From Bacillota bacterium (GTDB lineage Bacteria > Bacillota > Clostridia > Acetivibrionales > DSM-1351): a stretch of DNA of 64,000 bases. Positions 1 to 13,200 of this stretch are shown here, piece after piece. Numbering within the stretch: position 1 is the first letter of the stretch; each line of letters opens with the position of its first letter. The notes beneath the pieces are model-generated. The model was given only the letters and a program-made list of their open reading frames with translations. It had not been told where the DNA came from and ran no database searches. The translations under genes were made by a program, and so were the position numbers. The stretch covers positions 62,001 through 126,000 of the forward strand of contig JAEWCZ010000086.1 in NCBI GenBank assembly GCA_023390335.1, written 5' to 3'.

Positions 1-3000
1 GTCACCGTAAATCTCCAGTTCCTGCAAGGCATAAGGCAAATAAGGTTTGTTTGGTTTTCCCTGCGCAGAAGCATCTTTTAGCATAAAGCCAATTGAAGTT
101 TGCAAAGCTGCATCCATCAGAGCAGGATGCAAATAGTATTTATCTTTTGAATGATCTAATATAGAAGGGAGGTTAATTCTTGCCAGAAGCCTGTCCTCTC
201 CCATAAATATTTGTTCAACGCCACGATGTCCAGGCCCATACTCAATTCCTAGTTCACTGAATGCCTCATAGCATTCCATAGCTGAAAATGTCGCTTGATA
301 GCATTCGTCCCTCAGTGCCTCAATATCTATGAATTTTACTTCAGCATTAATGTTAATTTCAGCAGTTCCCTGAACTTTAATATCAGATCCCCCATCTTTT
401 GGACTGGTGTATACTTTAAATGCTATTTTTTGGTTATCCTCAGGCAAAAGTCCAATATTCACTCTGACAGGCTGTTCCCTCACAATTATGGGTTTTAGCC
501 ACAAAATATTTGTTAACCTAATTTTCGTATCTTCATTTCTCAAAGATCCTGCCGACAAGCAAACAGCCTCTCTTGCCATCTCAACATATGCCATTCCAGG
601 CATAATACGTTGTCCTTTTACGACATGGTGGGCAAAGAAAAATTCATCACCTGTGAAGACGGAGCTAAATCTTTGTTCAAGAAAATCTGATGTGTTTTGG
701 TGCAAAAGAGGATGTATATCAGTAGGTGCAGCATTTAATGAATTTGTAGTATTAACTTTTTTCACTTCAATTCCTGCAATTCCTGTATCTCCTTTATTTT
801 CATCATCAGAAATCCAGTATCTGTCTCTTGCAAAAGGATAGGTAGGTAAAGAAATCCTTGAATATTCCCCATCCTCAAATAGTTTTGGATATTCTAATTC
901 ATAACCTTGCGTAAATAATTCAGCAATTAATAACAGCTGTTCCAGGTACTCCTCAGAGTCTGTTAGCTTTTGGCAATTTTTAATACAACTGTTTCCATAC
1001 TTTTTTAATGAAGGTTGTTCATATAAATCATTTTCACGAAGTTCAGAAGTGAAAATTTGGGATATCTTTTTTTTGTGCATCCATTTCTTTAATATTTCTA
1101 TCAGCTCGTTACTGTCCTCAACAACACATGCCAACCTGTAATTGAAATGCTTGCGGCCTGTCAGTAAAGTTAGGCTCATATTTCCCATATCTACTTCTGG
1201 CGATTTCTCACAATACTCAATCAGACGCTCTACCTGTCTTTTTAGCTGTTCCATGTTCCTAGCCGACAAAGCAATTAAATATCCTGGTTTCCTGGAGTGC
1301 TGCCTCATAAGTTCTGGTGCTTCTTCAATGACAATGTGTGCATTTGTTCCACTGAATCCGAAACCACTTATTGCCGCACACCTTTTTACTCCTGATGGCA
1401 CCTCCCAATTTTTAAGGGTCGTGTTCACATAAAATGGACTGTCCTTAAACTCGATATTAGAATTCCCTGATTGGAAATTCAAGGTTGGTGGAATTTTTTT
1501 ATGCTTCAAAGACAAGAGAATCTTTATAACTCCAGCAATACCAGCCATGGATACACCGTGACCCAGATTTGTCTTTATTGACCCTATTGCACAGTACTCT
1601 TTCTTGTCAGTAAAGCTTCTAAAAGCCCTAGTCAAGGCCTGATACTCAATAGGATCTCCCAGCTTGGTACCAGTACCATGTGCTTCAACCATCTGTATTT
1701 GCTCGGGATTGATATTGCAGGAACTATACACCGAACATTCTAAACGTTGCTGTGAATTCAAACTGGGTGCGGTTATCCCATTTGATGTCCCGTCCTGGTT
1801 AATACCAGAACCCTTTATAACACCATAAATCTGGTCACCATCCCTGACAGCATCTTTAAGCCTTTTCAATACAATAACACCAACACCCTCTCCATAAACT
1901 ATTCCATCAGCCCTATCATCAAAGGTGTAACACTTGCCTGAATGAGAAAGCATGCTTGCCCGTTCGCTAAATAGGTGGAAAGTTGGTGTGCACTGGACAA
2001 AAATTCCCCCAGCCAGTGCCATATTGATTTCCTTTGATTTTAACGCCTGACTAGCTAGGTGGATAGAAACCAATGAACTAGAGCAGGCAGTATCTATAGC
2101 CAAAGCAGGTCCCTGAAGATCTAAAAAATAGGATATTCTGGAAGGAACAATAGAATCAGTATTTCCCCAGAAAGCTTGTGGCGGAGGAGTATTCTTAAAC
2201 AAAAGCTGATAGTCTCCTACTCCACATCCTGCGTATACACCACATAGTTGGCCTTTAATTGATACCCCCGCATACCCCGCATCTTCCAAGGCCTTCCATG
2301 CCTCCTCCAGAAAAATACGCTGCTGTGGGTCCATATAGGTTGCTTCCAGTCCAGAAATATTGAAATAAAGTGGATCAAATTTATCGATGTCTTTTAAATA
2401 GCTTCCGTGATTACAGTATTCTTTGCCTTTTTCATAGTGCTTTGAAAGATCCCATCTTGAAATCTGCTCTATTAAATCATCTCCGTTGGCCAAGTGTTCC
2501 CACAGTTCATCCACCGTGTCTGATTTTGCAAACCTGCCGCTCATTCCAATGATAGCAATTTGATCTTCTTTCTCTGAGTCATCAAAGCTCAATCTTTTAT
2601 TTAATCCAGTTGTTTCAAAAGGCACTCTTCCTCTTCTAAATTTCTTTATATTCTGGGTAAGAGGTGTGTTTCCATCTGTTTCCTGCTGTATACTTACATT
2701 TTTTAATACCTCAGTTTCTTGTCCTCCTTCTACGAAGGAATTCTGTATCATACCTTTATTCAACTGATCCTTGTGTGTAGATATAATATATTTGGCGAGT
2801 TCGCTTACCGAACTGTTGTCAAAAATATCAGTGGTTTGTAGGTTTATCCCGAGGGTATTGTTAATAGACTTAACAAGATTAACCCCAATAATGGAATCCA
2901 CACCATAATCAGCAAAAGATTCAGATATATCAATAAGTTGAGCATCTATTTTTAATGATTCTGACAGCTTATCAATAATAGCTTCCATCACCTTATCCCG

Positions 3001-4209
3001 CAGCATATGTTTATTGATGGCAAGCCCCTTTTCAGAAACAAGGTTTCCATGTATTCCGACGGTGTTACTTTTTGCAGCCTGCTTAAGGGATTTGGAGTCA
3101 GTAGTTTTAACTGGCCTTGAAGCTCCTTTGGGCTGGCGAACTACACCATCACTTTCTCCGATAACAATTTGTTGTCCAAGCACATGGTCTTTCTCTGCTG
3201 GGAAAAACACTTCACGGAAACCCTCACTCTCCAGTACCTCTGCCCATGTCTTAGGCAGTAACCCAGGACAACCTGGGATTCTCAGCTCCGCATCCTCATA
3301 CAGCCACCATCCCTCCAAAAGGCCAAAGGTCAGATGAGTAAACAAGGATTTGCTGTTTATCTCATTTAAAATAACTATACCATTTTTGCTTAGTGTCCCT
3401 TTTACATTTCGTAGAGTTTTTCGGATATCTCGGGTGGCATGCAATACATTTGTTGCAATCGCAATGTCATAGCCCCCTAGTTCGATATCTTGTCCTGATA
3501 ACGGCATCTCTGCATTGAAGATTTTATAAGTCAAGTACGGGTTTTGCTTTCCATATTCCTTTTCCGCGTGCAATAGAAAAGCTTTTGAAATATCGGTGTA
3601 ACAGTACTCTTCTACATTCTCCTTGTAGGATTGAAGCTTCTTCAATACCATAGCGCTTGTACCACCAGTACCTGCCCCAACTTCAATAATACGGATTTTG
3701 TTCGAAGAGTCTTGGCAGATACGTTCCTCTATGAATGCCACGACTGTCTCAGCTACCACATTATTAAAATAATCCGCAACATGATTATTTTTGTATATGC
3801 CCTCAACTAAAGCCATAGACGAATTTGGAAATAAAATATCCGTTGCTGGTACTTTTCCTGTAAGGATATCGGGCAATGCTCGCAAAGTCGCCTCAACTAA
3901 AGTGACCTGTGCCATTTTCCCGTTATTATCCTTTTTCCATGATTCCTTATACTTTTCCCACTCTTGCCATGTGACCTCTAAAATGTCCTCGGTAAAACTA
4001 GATGTAGGATACAAAATGTCTTTTTCAATCCCCAAATAGTTGTTTTGTTCTAAAATTGCGATACTTTCCTCAAACCACTTATAATATAAGCTGTCCAGCC
4101 GATTTTTTTCTTTTAGATCCACCCTGCTAGACTTCTTTCCCGAAAGCAGCCCCATGGACTTTAATTGGCCAAAAAGCAATTTGCATAGAAGCCTTTCCAT
4201 AACCTCCAT
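1..4209 (-). CDS. Trans-AT modular PKS (cMT-ACP-KS-DH...), 3' part outside window
   Basis: Fourth PKS gene of the operon. About 1,403 codons are visible and it continues past the left edge. I start it at the ATG at 4209, preceded by GGGAGGAAGACAG, 67 bases after the previous stop. Order: C-methyltransferase (about 1-330, SAM motif IEVGAGTGG near 175), ACP (DYGVDSI, phosphopantetheine Ser439), KS (about 548-965; Cys709 in DTACSSS, EAHGTGT, KTNLGH), then DH from about 1165 with an intact HxxxGxxxxP (HHVVKGQRIMP), IEYGPGH and HPALMDAALQ. No AT is present, so loading must come in trans from the 22529-25855 product. The protein begins mid-module: its methyltransferase and first ACP complete the module started by the KS-DH at the end of the preceding protein. 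Later domains and chain release cannot be seen here. Confidence 0.95.
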   Translation of the reverse strand, partial: MEVMERLLCKLLFGQLKSMGLLSGKKSSRVDLKEKNRLDSLYYKWFEESIAILEQNNYLGIEKDILYPTSSFTEDILEVTWQEWEKYKESWKKDNNGKMAQVTLVEATLRALPDILTGKVPATDILFPNSSMALVEGIYKNNHVADYFNNVVAETVVAFIEERICQDSSNKIRIIEVGAGTGGTSAMVLKKLQSYKENVEEYCYTDISKAFLLHAEKEYGKQNPYLTYKIFNAEMPLSGQDIELGGYDIAIATNVLHATRDIRKTLRNVKGTLSKNGIVILNEINSKSLFTHLTFGLLEGWWLYEDAELRIPGCPGLLPKTWAEVLESEGFREVFFPAEKDHVLGQQIVIGESDGVVRQPKGASRPVKTTDSKSLKQAAKSNTVGIHGNLVSEKGLAINKHMLRDKVMEAIIDKLSESLKIDAQLIDISESFADYGVDSIIGVNLVKSINNTLGINLQTTDIFDNSSVSELAKYIISTHKDQLNKGMIQNSFVEGGQETEVLKNVSIQQETDGNTPLTQNIKKFRRGRVPFETTGLNKRLSFDDSEKEDQIAIIGMSGRFAKSDTVDELWEHLANGDDLIEQISRWDLSKHYEKGKEYCNHGSYLKDIDKFDPLYFNISGLEATYMDPQQRIFLEEAWKALEDAGYAGVSIKGQLCGVYAGCGVGDYQLLFKNTPPPQAFWGNTDSIVPSRISYFLDLQGPALAIDTACSSSLVSIHLASQALKSKEINMALAGGIFVQCTPTFHLFSERASMLSHSGKCYTFDDRADGIVYGEGVGVIVLKRLKDAVRDGDQIYGVIKGSGINQDGTSNGITAPSLNSQQRLECSVYSSCNINPEQIQMVEAHGTGTKLGDPIEYQALTRAFRSFTDKKEYCAIGSIKTNLGHGVSMAGIAGVIKILLSLKHKKIPPTLNFQSGNSNIEFKDSPFYVNTTLKNWEVPSGVKRCAAISGFGFSGTNAHIVIEEAPELMRQHSRKPGYLIALSARNMEQLKRQVERLIEYCEKSPEVDMGNMSLTLLTGRKHFNYRLACVVEDSNELIEILKKWMHKKKISQIFTSELRENDLYEQPSLKKYGNSCIKNCQKLTDSEEYLEQLLLIAELFTQGYELEYPKLFEDGEYSRISLPTYPFARDRYWISDDENKGDTGIAGIEVKKVNTTNSLNAAPTDIHPLLHQNTSDFLEQRFSSVFTGDEFFFAHHVVKGQRIMPGMAYVEMAREAVCLSAGSLRNEDTKIRLTNILWLKPIIVREQPVRVNIGLLPEDNQKIAFKVYTSPKDGGSDIKVQGTAEININAEVKFIDIEALRDECYQATFSAMECYEAFSELGIEYGPGHRGVEQIFMGEDRLLARINLPSILDHSKDKYYLHPALMDAALQTSIGFMLKDASAQGKPNKPYLPYALQELEIYGD

Positions 4210-4276
4210 CTGTCTTCCTCCCTGTAAAGTATACTTAATCACTAATTACTATCATCCTTGATTTTTATTCTGATCT

Positions 4277-7200
4277 CTAATTGCCGTAGCCTTTATCCAA
4301 AGAAACTCCATATTTTTTCACAAGATACTCCGCAAGGCTGAAGAAGGTAGAATATTCCGAGAGTATCATGGGATTTAACTCAAACTGATAGTCCTGATTG
4401 ATTTTATTTACCAGTTCTGTCCTTTTAAATAAATCAAACCCATAATCACTTATGTCAGTATCCGCATCCATATCTTCTACTTTTAGATTGACTAGGTCTG
4501 ACGCTGATTTCATAAGATCTTGCTGAACCTTCATAATTAAGTTCCCAATAGCTTTTTCATCAATTTGTTTCGTCAGTTTCTGAGACCCTTCGTTAGATAG
4601 CTTGCTGTGAAGACGATTTTTAATGTTTTCTATACACGATTTATAGTTTTCAGAATACACGGTAAAAACTTCTTCCCTAAATACTCCGTTCTCTCCTACG
4701 TTTCTTGTTCTGTCCACATTATCAAGTGTACGTGATGAAATTCCTTTCATCCTCATACAAACAGCTCCTGCCTCATCACATAGGTCAATATCCAATTTAT
4801 GTACTTTTGTTCCTGCTTCCTTGACAGTCTCTATACTTATGTCGTCACTGTAACGGATGAAAGCCCACATCTTCGCAGTACAACCTTTATATATTTCCAG
4901 TTCCTGCATTGCATACAGTATTACAGGTTTTGTCTGATTTTCACCAACTCCAGCTAACAAAGCCTCTCCCATAAATAGGCCTATTTGTGATTGGAGGGCA
5001 GAGTCTACTATGCTAGGGTGTATTATATATTTGCTTAAGTTATATACAGTTGATGCAGGTAATACCAACTCCGCTAGTGCCTCATTAGTTCCTATATATA
5101 TTTTTTGGATTGCCTGATATCCTGGGCCATACTCAATTCCCATTTGTTTAAAGGCCTCGTAGCACTGTTCCGATGATATGACCCCTAGATTGCACTTTTG
5201 ACTAAGATCAGTCAAATCCAGTACAGGGGCTTTACCCGCCTCGTAGATAGATGCACTTCCCTGGCTGTATACCACTGTATTTGATTCTGCATCGTTGCAT
5301 TCACCGTAAATCTCAAATTCTATTTCACCGCCAGCCTCTGGGAATAGTCCTATGTGTACCTGTAATGGTTCTTCATCGACTATCGCTGGTTGTGACCATA
5401 CAATGTCCTTTAACCGTATCCCAAGAGTGCCATCATATAACCCTTCGGTTGCAGCTTCTACCGCTGCACGGGCCATCTCCAGATATGCCACGCCAGGTAG
5501 AATCTTCCTTCCCTTCACCACATGGTCTGCAAGAAAGAATTCCTCTCCTGTAAAGGTACTGCTGTACCTTTGCTCCGACAGATTGGAGGTGTTCACCTGC
5601 ACCATAGGATGGATGTTTGCCTTTCCGGTTCCTCCTATATCTCCCTCTGTTATGGAAATCCAGCAGATCTCTTCTTCAAATGGATATGTAGGAAGGCTAA
5701 TGCGTCTTGGTCTAGTCTCACCATATAGTTTGTTCCAATCAAATACTAGGCCCTTTACCCACAGATCAATAAGCTTTTCATACTTCCTTTTGGTTATCCA
5801 TTTTTCTATGGCTTCCTTTAATTCTTCATCAGCAGTAAATACTGCCACCGTCTCTTTATTTTTCTTTACCTGTCCTCTATACAGATCTTGGATTTCCTCC
5901 TGGTCTTCTATGAAGCCGTTCAGTTTGTCCTCCAGTTCCCCTATGGAGCCTATTATCATGGCTATACGCTCTTCCATAGCTTCACGTCCTGTCTGAAGTG
6001 TATATGCCATGTCTGCCAGATTTTCGTCGGTAATCTGCCCATCCCTGACTGCTGCCAAAATTCTTTTTGCATATTCTTTCAAGCGTGTTTCATTCTTGGC
6101 AGATAGCACTATGATTGCAGGCTTATCACTGCTAACCTGTATTTCAGGCTGTTTTCGTTCACCTGGTATATATTCTTTTATTATAACGTGAGCATTGGAG
6201 CCACCAGCACCAAAGCTGCTGATTCCCGCATATCTCTCTACTTCTTTTCCATCTAATACTGGCCGATTCCATTTACTCAGAGTCTGCTGAACGACAAATG
6301 GAGTGTTTTTAAAATCAATATTCGGATTCAGTTCCTCCGAGTGAAGCGAAGGTACAATCTGTCCATACTTCATCTGGAGCAGTACCTTGGTGATACCTGC
6401 AATTCCTGCAGCGCTTTCACAATGTCCGATGTTGGATTTTGCAGAACCTATTGCACAATACTGTCTGTCCTGAGTATACTCGCTAAAAGCCTTGGTAAGA
6501 CCTGCGATCTCTATGGGGTCTCCCAAAGAGGTCCCTGTCCCGTGTGCTTCAATATAGCTGATTTTCCTAGCATTTACACTTGCTGCCTTTAACGCCTGAT
6601 CTATGGCGCATCCTTGGGCATTGGGGTTCGGAACGGTATATCCATTGGTTTTGCCTCCATGATTTATGGCGGTTCCTTCAATAACCCCATAAATCTGGTC
6701 ACCATCTTCTATTGCTTTGCTCAAAGGCTTCAGCAGCACAGCTCCCACGCCTTCTCCTGGTACATAACCATCTCCTCCCTTTCCAAAGCTCTCACAACGG
6801 CCCTTGCTGGATACGAATTTCCCCTGGCCCAGCGCGATGTACTTGTTAGGATGAATGGAAACATTGACGCCTCCCACTACCGCCAACTCGCAGCCTCCCT
6901 TTTGAAGGCTCTGACATGCTAGGTGGATTGCTGTGAGGGCGGAAGAGCACATTGTATCTATCGCTATACTAGGGCCGTGGAAGTTAAAGAAATAGGATAT
7001 CCTGTTGGCTATATGTGCAGGATTCCCCGTAAGTGCTATATTCCTTCCTTTCACCTGCTCCTGTGCCCCATACAACTGGTACTCCTCATACATTGAACCG
7101 ACAAACACACCTATATTCCCCTCAAGTCCGCCACCCCGGTAAGCACTCAAAACTTCCCGGGTATAGCCGGCATCCTCCAGTGTTTCATAAACACATTGCA

Positions 7201-10200
7201 GAAATAGCCTCTCCTGGGGGTCCATGAGCTCCGCTTCTCTTGGGGAGATATTGAAGAACAGAGGATCAAACCGATCCACTCCATCTATGAAGCCGCCCCA
7301 TTTACTGCATGTTTTTCCAAGTTTGTTTTTATCCTCATCAAAGTATAGGTTGTAATCCCAGCGGTCTTTCGGGATTTCGGTAATACAATCCTTACCTTCT
7401 TTCAGGTTCTTCCAGAATTCCTGTACATTCCTTGCTCCAGGATATCTTCCCGATACACCTATAATAGCAATATCCAGAGCTGTCTTTTCTTCATAGAACT
7501 TCATGGCTGGCATGCTGAACCTTGAACCCCTTCTGCTGCTTATGTTTATCTTAACCTCGCTTGCTTTTTGTATATCTTCTTTAACTGGCAGAGCCTTTCC
7601 TTCCATTCCCAAAAGCACTTTCAGCTTATCCTTATAGCTTTTAATGAAATACCCTGCTAAGTCCTGTACGTTTTGGTACTCATAGAACAAGGTTTTTGGC
7701 AATGAATTAAAGGTTTTTTCCAATTCATTAGTCATCTGCATAACCATGACCGAATCAATCCCATACATCTCCAGTGGAGCATCAGCTTCTATTCTGTCCG
7801 CTGGTAGCTTTATAACTGCCGACAGCAACTTTTTAAGGTAGGTTATGGTCTTTACTTTTAATATATCCTCAGATACATCTAGGTTTTCTTTTCTGTCTTC
7901 TATTATCGGTGCTTGCAATGGCACTTGGACTACTTCTGCTTCCTGTCTATCTCCCCCAAGGAAGGTTTTTCTCAGTTGCTTTAGTCTCCCTTCCAGTACC
8001 ATTACCTGTTCACAGTCCGATGCCAACGCCATATACAGGGCCTTAACACCGCTGTCGGTTTCCATGGCCACCATGCCGGTTTCCTGCAGCAGTATTTTTT
8101 CAATGCCTTCGTCCACATGCATCCCGCCGTGCTTCCACAAGGGCCAGTTGATGCCAAAGGTTCTGCCATGACGTTCCTTTCTGGACACCAGCTTATTGCG
8201 GTATTTCACATAAGCATCCATGAAGGCATTAGCAGCAGCATAATCCGCCTGCCCAGCATTACCCATGATTCCTGCCCCCGAGGAGAACACAATGAAGAAA
8301 TCCATCGGGAGTCTTTTAGTTGACTCATCTAGGTTTACCAATCCCCTCACTTTCGGATTCAATACGTTTATCAGCTCTTCCTTGGTCTTTCTAATGATAA
8401 AACTGTCATTGATGACTCCTGCACTGTGAATGATTCCATGAATTTTTCCATAACCTTTTACTATCTCCTGAACTAAGCTGTTCACATCTTCTTTCTGGGT
8501 TATATCCAATTGCCGGTATTCAACCCGGCTACCCATGGCCTCAATTTCCTTTAATCTTTCCTGTTTTTCTCCACTTATATGAGAACGGCCCGTTAGGATA
8601 ATGGATGCACCTTTGACTTTTTTAGTGATTTCCTCCGCGAAGATAAGTCCTAAACCTCCAGCTCCTCCAGTAATAAGGTAAACCCCCTTATCCTTCCATG
8701 GAATCTCCAGAGCGCTTGCGGTTGTATCCATTTCACTTAAGGCTGCAATATATCGTTTTCCATTCCTGTAGCTTATCTGTTTATCCTCAGGATTCTGGCT
8801 GTTTTCCTTCAGTTTTTCCAGAAGGCCTCCAGCTGTCTCCTGCTGCTCTATTTCAATCAATTGGGTTGCCATCGTTGGATTCTCAAGTCCTGCAGTTTTG
8901 AGAAGCCCTGTCAGTCCCCGGTATAACTGCTGCTGTTCATATCCGGTGATCACCACCTGTATAAGGGTCCTATCCTTCGAGTGCTCCTTCAGTATCCCCT
9001 GGATTTCTTCAAATATCCTGGTCGTGCAAACCTGGAAGTGTTCTCCCAAGTCCTCTTGTGAGGATTGAAGATTGATGAGGCGGCTTTCCGCTGAAATTCC
9101 TTTTAAGTTGAGCTCCAGCTCCTCCTTTAAGGTCTCTTCCATATTACAAAGCACCACCATATGCTTCCCATAGCTTTCAAAAGCAGCTTTTTGTTCGGCA
9201 GCCTTTTCCTTCCATTCGGGTTTCAGCATGAGTATCTTGTGTGGAGCCTGTTCCGGGATACCATTATCCATTGTTCTTCCTGATACTCCCTTGATCCTGA
9301 CCCTGAGCTTTCCTGTATCATCACATATCTCAATATCGAATTTCCCGTTCTTACCTCCGTCGCCCTTTCTTGTCAACAACGCCCACATTCTTTCGGTGCA
9401 TTCCCCGAATATTTCAAGTTCATCCATGGCAAAGGGCAGCAAGGGTTTTGTTTCACCGGTTTCTTTAAATAGACCGATGGCTGACTGCAATGCGGAGTCC
9501 ATCAAGCTCGGGTGCAATACATACTGCTTCCCGGTAGCTGCTACAGTCATCGGAAGGGCCAACTTTGCAAGCACCTTTCCGTCTCCTATACGGATTTCCT
9601 CCACGCCCATATGTCCCGGGCCATACTCGATTCCAACCCGTTTAAAAGCCTCATAACACTGTTCCGATGATAGGATGCTGAGACTGCACTTCTGACTAAT
9701 ATCCTCTAAATCCAGTACAGGTGCTGTAACCGTCTTGCAGATGGATGCACTTCCCTGGCTATACACTATCGTATCTGCTTCTTCATCATGGCTTTCACCG
9801 TAAATCTCAAATCCTATTTCACCGTCGGCTTCCGGGAATAGTCCTATGTGTACCTGTAACGGTTCTTCATCGACTACCGCTGGTTGTGACCATACAATGT
9901 TCTTTAACCGTATCCCGAAGTTGCCGTCATATAACCCTTCGGTTGCAGCTTCTAAGGCTGCACGGGCCATCTCCAGATATGCCACGCCAGGTAGGATCTT
10001 CCTTCCCTTCACCATATGGTCTGCAAGAAAGAATTCCTCTCCTGTAAAGGTACTGCTGTACCTTTGCTCCGACAGATTGGAAGTGTTCACCTGTAACAAG
10101 GGGTGGATGCAAGTATCCGCCATAAATGCCACAGGCTTATTGGCAAGCGTCTGGGGCATTATATCGGTAATCCAGAAACGTTCTTCTTCAAAAGGATAAG

Positions 10201-13200
10201 TAGGCAGGCTGATCAGGGACGGCTTCTGACCGCTATAAAGATCATTCCAATCCATGTTAACCCCTTTTGACCACAGCTCAGCTATCTTCGCCAATTGGTT
10301 TCTTTCAATCCACTTGTTGATGAGTTTTTTTGTATCGGTATCCTTATCGAACAGCTTGGCTATTTCTTTGGACTGCCTAATCTCACCGGCATAACATTTA
10401 TCTATATTACTCTTTCCCTCAACAAACTCTTCCAGCTTTTGAATAAGCTCCTCTTTTGTATTCACTAGGAAAATAACCCGGCTCTCCATGGCCTGTCTTC
10501 CGGATTGAAGCGTAAATGCCAGATCGGCTATATCAATATCGTTCTCCTCATTGCCTAGCATTGCCCCTTCCCTTGAAACATTAAAGAACTTATCCAGTTC
10601 AGACTGATAACCTTTAATTAATTTTGAAACCAATTCATTAATTGTACTGGTTTCGATAAAGACTTCTCTCGGGATATTCACTCCGAATTTACTCATTAAG
10701 TGCTGGTGTAAGAGGTCAAGCTGGAAGTAATCAACATTCATTTCATTAAAATTCTGTAAATATAACAAATCAGCTTTACTTACACTTGTCAATTCTGAAA
10801 GGAATTCGGCAATTTCAGTGCATAGCTCTTCCTTCAGATTACCGACAATAACATCTTTTCTCATGCCATTACCTGACTTGAGAAAATCTATAATCGTTTT
10901 TGCGTAAACCACCAAGCAGGTCTTATTCTTTGCCGAAATAGGCACCAGGAACTGATCTCTTTTATGTACGAAAATAGCTTTTGTATTTTTTTGCGGTATA
11001 TATTCTTCCAGAACAACATGGACATTGCTGCCGCTGGCTCCAAATGCGCTTACTCCTGCACGTCTCGGAAAAACCGTATCTTTCCCGTTCACATTAATGA
11101 TAGGCTGCTTCCATTCCCTCAACTCCTGTTCAACATAAAAAGGTGTATTTTTGAAAGAAATATATGGATTCAGCTTCTCCGAATACAGTGACGGGAAAAT
11201 CTCACGGTACTTAAACTGCAGCAAAACCTTTGTAAGGCTGGAAATCCCTGCTGCGCCCTCCAGATGTCCGATATTCGACTTTATTGAACCCAGTGCGCAA
11301 AACTGCTTTTCCTGAGTCCATTTCTCAAATGCCCTGGTTAGCCCTTGGGCTTCAATAGGATCGCCTAAAGGCGTCCCGGTGCCGTGAGCCTCGATATAAC
11401 TGATGGTTCTTGGGTCCACCCTTGATTTTCTAATGGCATCGGCAATAACCTCAGACTGGGAAACAGGCTCCGGAACTGTAGAACCAGATGTTTTACCTAC
11501 ATGGTTTACTGCAGAACCCTTTATTACACCGTAAATATGGTAACCTTCCTGTTCAGCCCTCCTGAGTGTGGTCATAAGTATAACACCCACACCTTCTCCC
11601 GGGACATAGCCATTTCCTCCCTCGCCGAAACTCCGGCATTTCCCTTCTGAGGATAGGAACTCAGCCTGCTTCAAGAACATGTACTTATGCGGGTGTGTAA
11701 CAATGTTAACCCCCCCGGCAAGTGCATAATGGCACTCACCCTTTTTGATGCTTTCTGCCGCAAGGTGTATTGCAGTAAGAGAGGATGAACACATGGTATC
11801 CACCGCAATTGACGGTCCGTGAAAGTTCATACAAAAAGAGGTCATGTTTGCTACTGATGCCGAAGTAATACCCATGGATGTGGGTAAACCCCTCTGCGCC
11901 ATTTCTGCAGCAAACAACTCATAATGATTCCAGAATACACCTGCAAAAACACCTACGCTTTTATCACTCGTGTAAGAATAATAATGCTTGGTTCTATCAG
12001 GACAAAAACCCCCATCTTCGCACGCTGCCCATGCCGTCTGTATAAACAGACGGACTTGGGGGTCCATATTTTCTGCTTGTTTTGGGGAAATATTAAAGAA
12101 GAGCGGATCAAATTTATCAACACCTTTAATAAAACCGCCATACTTATAAAACTGTTCTACATCATAACCAAATTGGTAGTTATTCCACCTTGATTTAGGA
12201 AGTTTTGAAATACAATCCTTTCCATCCCTTAAGTTCATATAAAGCTGCTGAATTGTTTCTGACATAGGGTATCTTCCAGCCAAACCAATGATGGCTATGT
12301 CTTCTTGGTCATAAGATGGTTTTTCTATATATGTCTCCTGTTTCACTCTGATACTAGAACTAACATTTTGGTCAGCCCAAAAGTTGCTTACATAGCTTTC
12401 ATCGTTATTTACAATATAGGGCTTGACATAATTACGCATGCTCTCCTGGTCGCCATAGAGGAGGACGCTTTGAACCCTGTTCTCTCCAAGCAACTTGTCC
12501 ATGACCTCCAGCCCTGGTTCTGTGGGCAATGCTTTTAGTCCTGACGACATGAACAATAATTCTTCTGTCTGCTTGTCAATAAGCATTCCCCCTTCAGCCC
12601 ACAGGGGCCAATTAATAGAAAGAGTCTGCCCATAACGAGTCCCCATTCTTACTTTTTCCTGTCTTTTTGAAGCAAACTCATCCATAAACCAGTTAGCACT
12701 TGCATAATCTGCTTGTCCTAAATTACCTATAACCGCTGAAAGAGATGAAAACAATACTAAAAAGTCCAGAACATCCTTTTCTGTAAGCTTGTCAATATTT
12801 AAAAGACCTTGAATCTTTGGATTAAAAACTGCATAAACATCTTCTGGCTTTTTCTTAAGAATTATTTGGTCCCTTAATATTCCAGCACTGTGGAATATAC
12901 CGTTTATAGTACCAAACCTGCTCCTGACCTCATCGAATGCTCTTTTTGCATCCATCGGATTTCCTATATCTGCAGCAATATAAATAACCTCTGCACCTTT
13001 GCTAGTAAGCAGATCCAACTTTTCTTTCCCAGAGTTGCCAAGCTGTGAACGGCCGATAAGAGCAATCCTTGGTCTGACCTTTTTGGTTATATGGTCTGCA
13101 ACCAGCAGGCCCAAGCCTCCCAATCCGCCCGTAATAACATAGACCCCATTATTCTTATAAGCTATGCTTTCATTTTTTAAAGTAAATTCCTTTAGACTTT

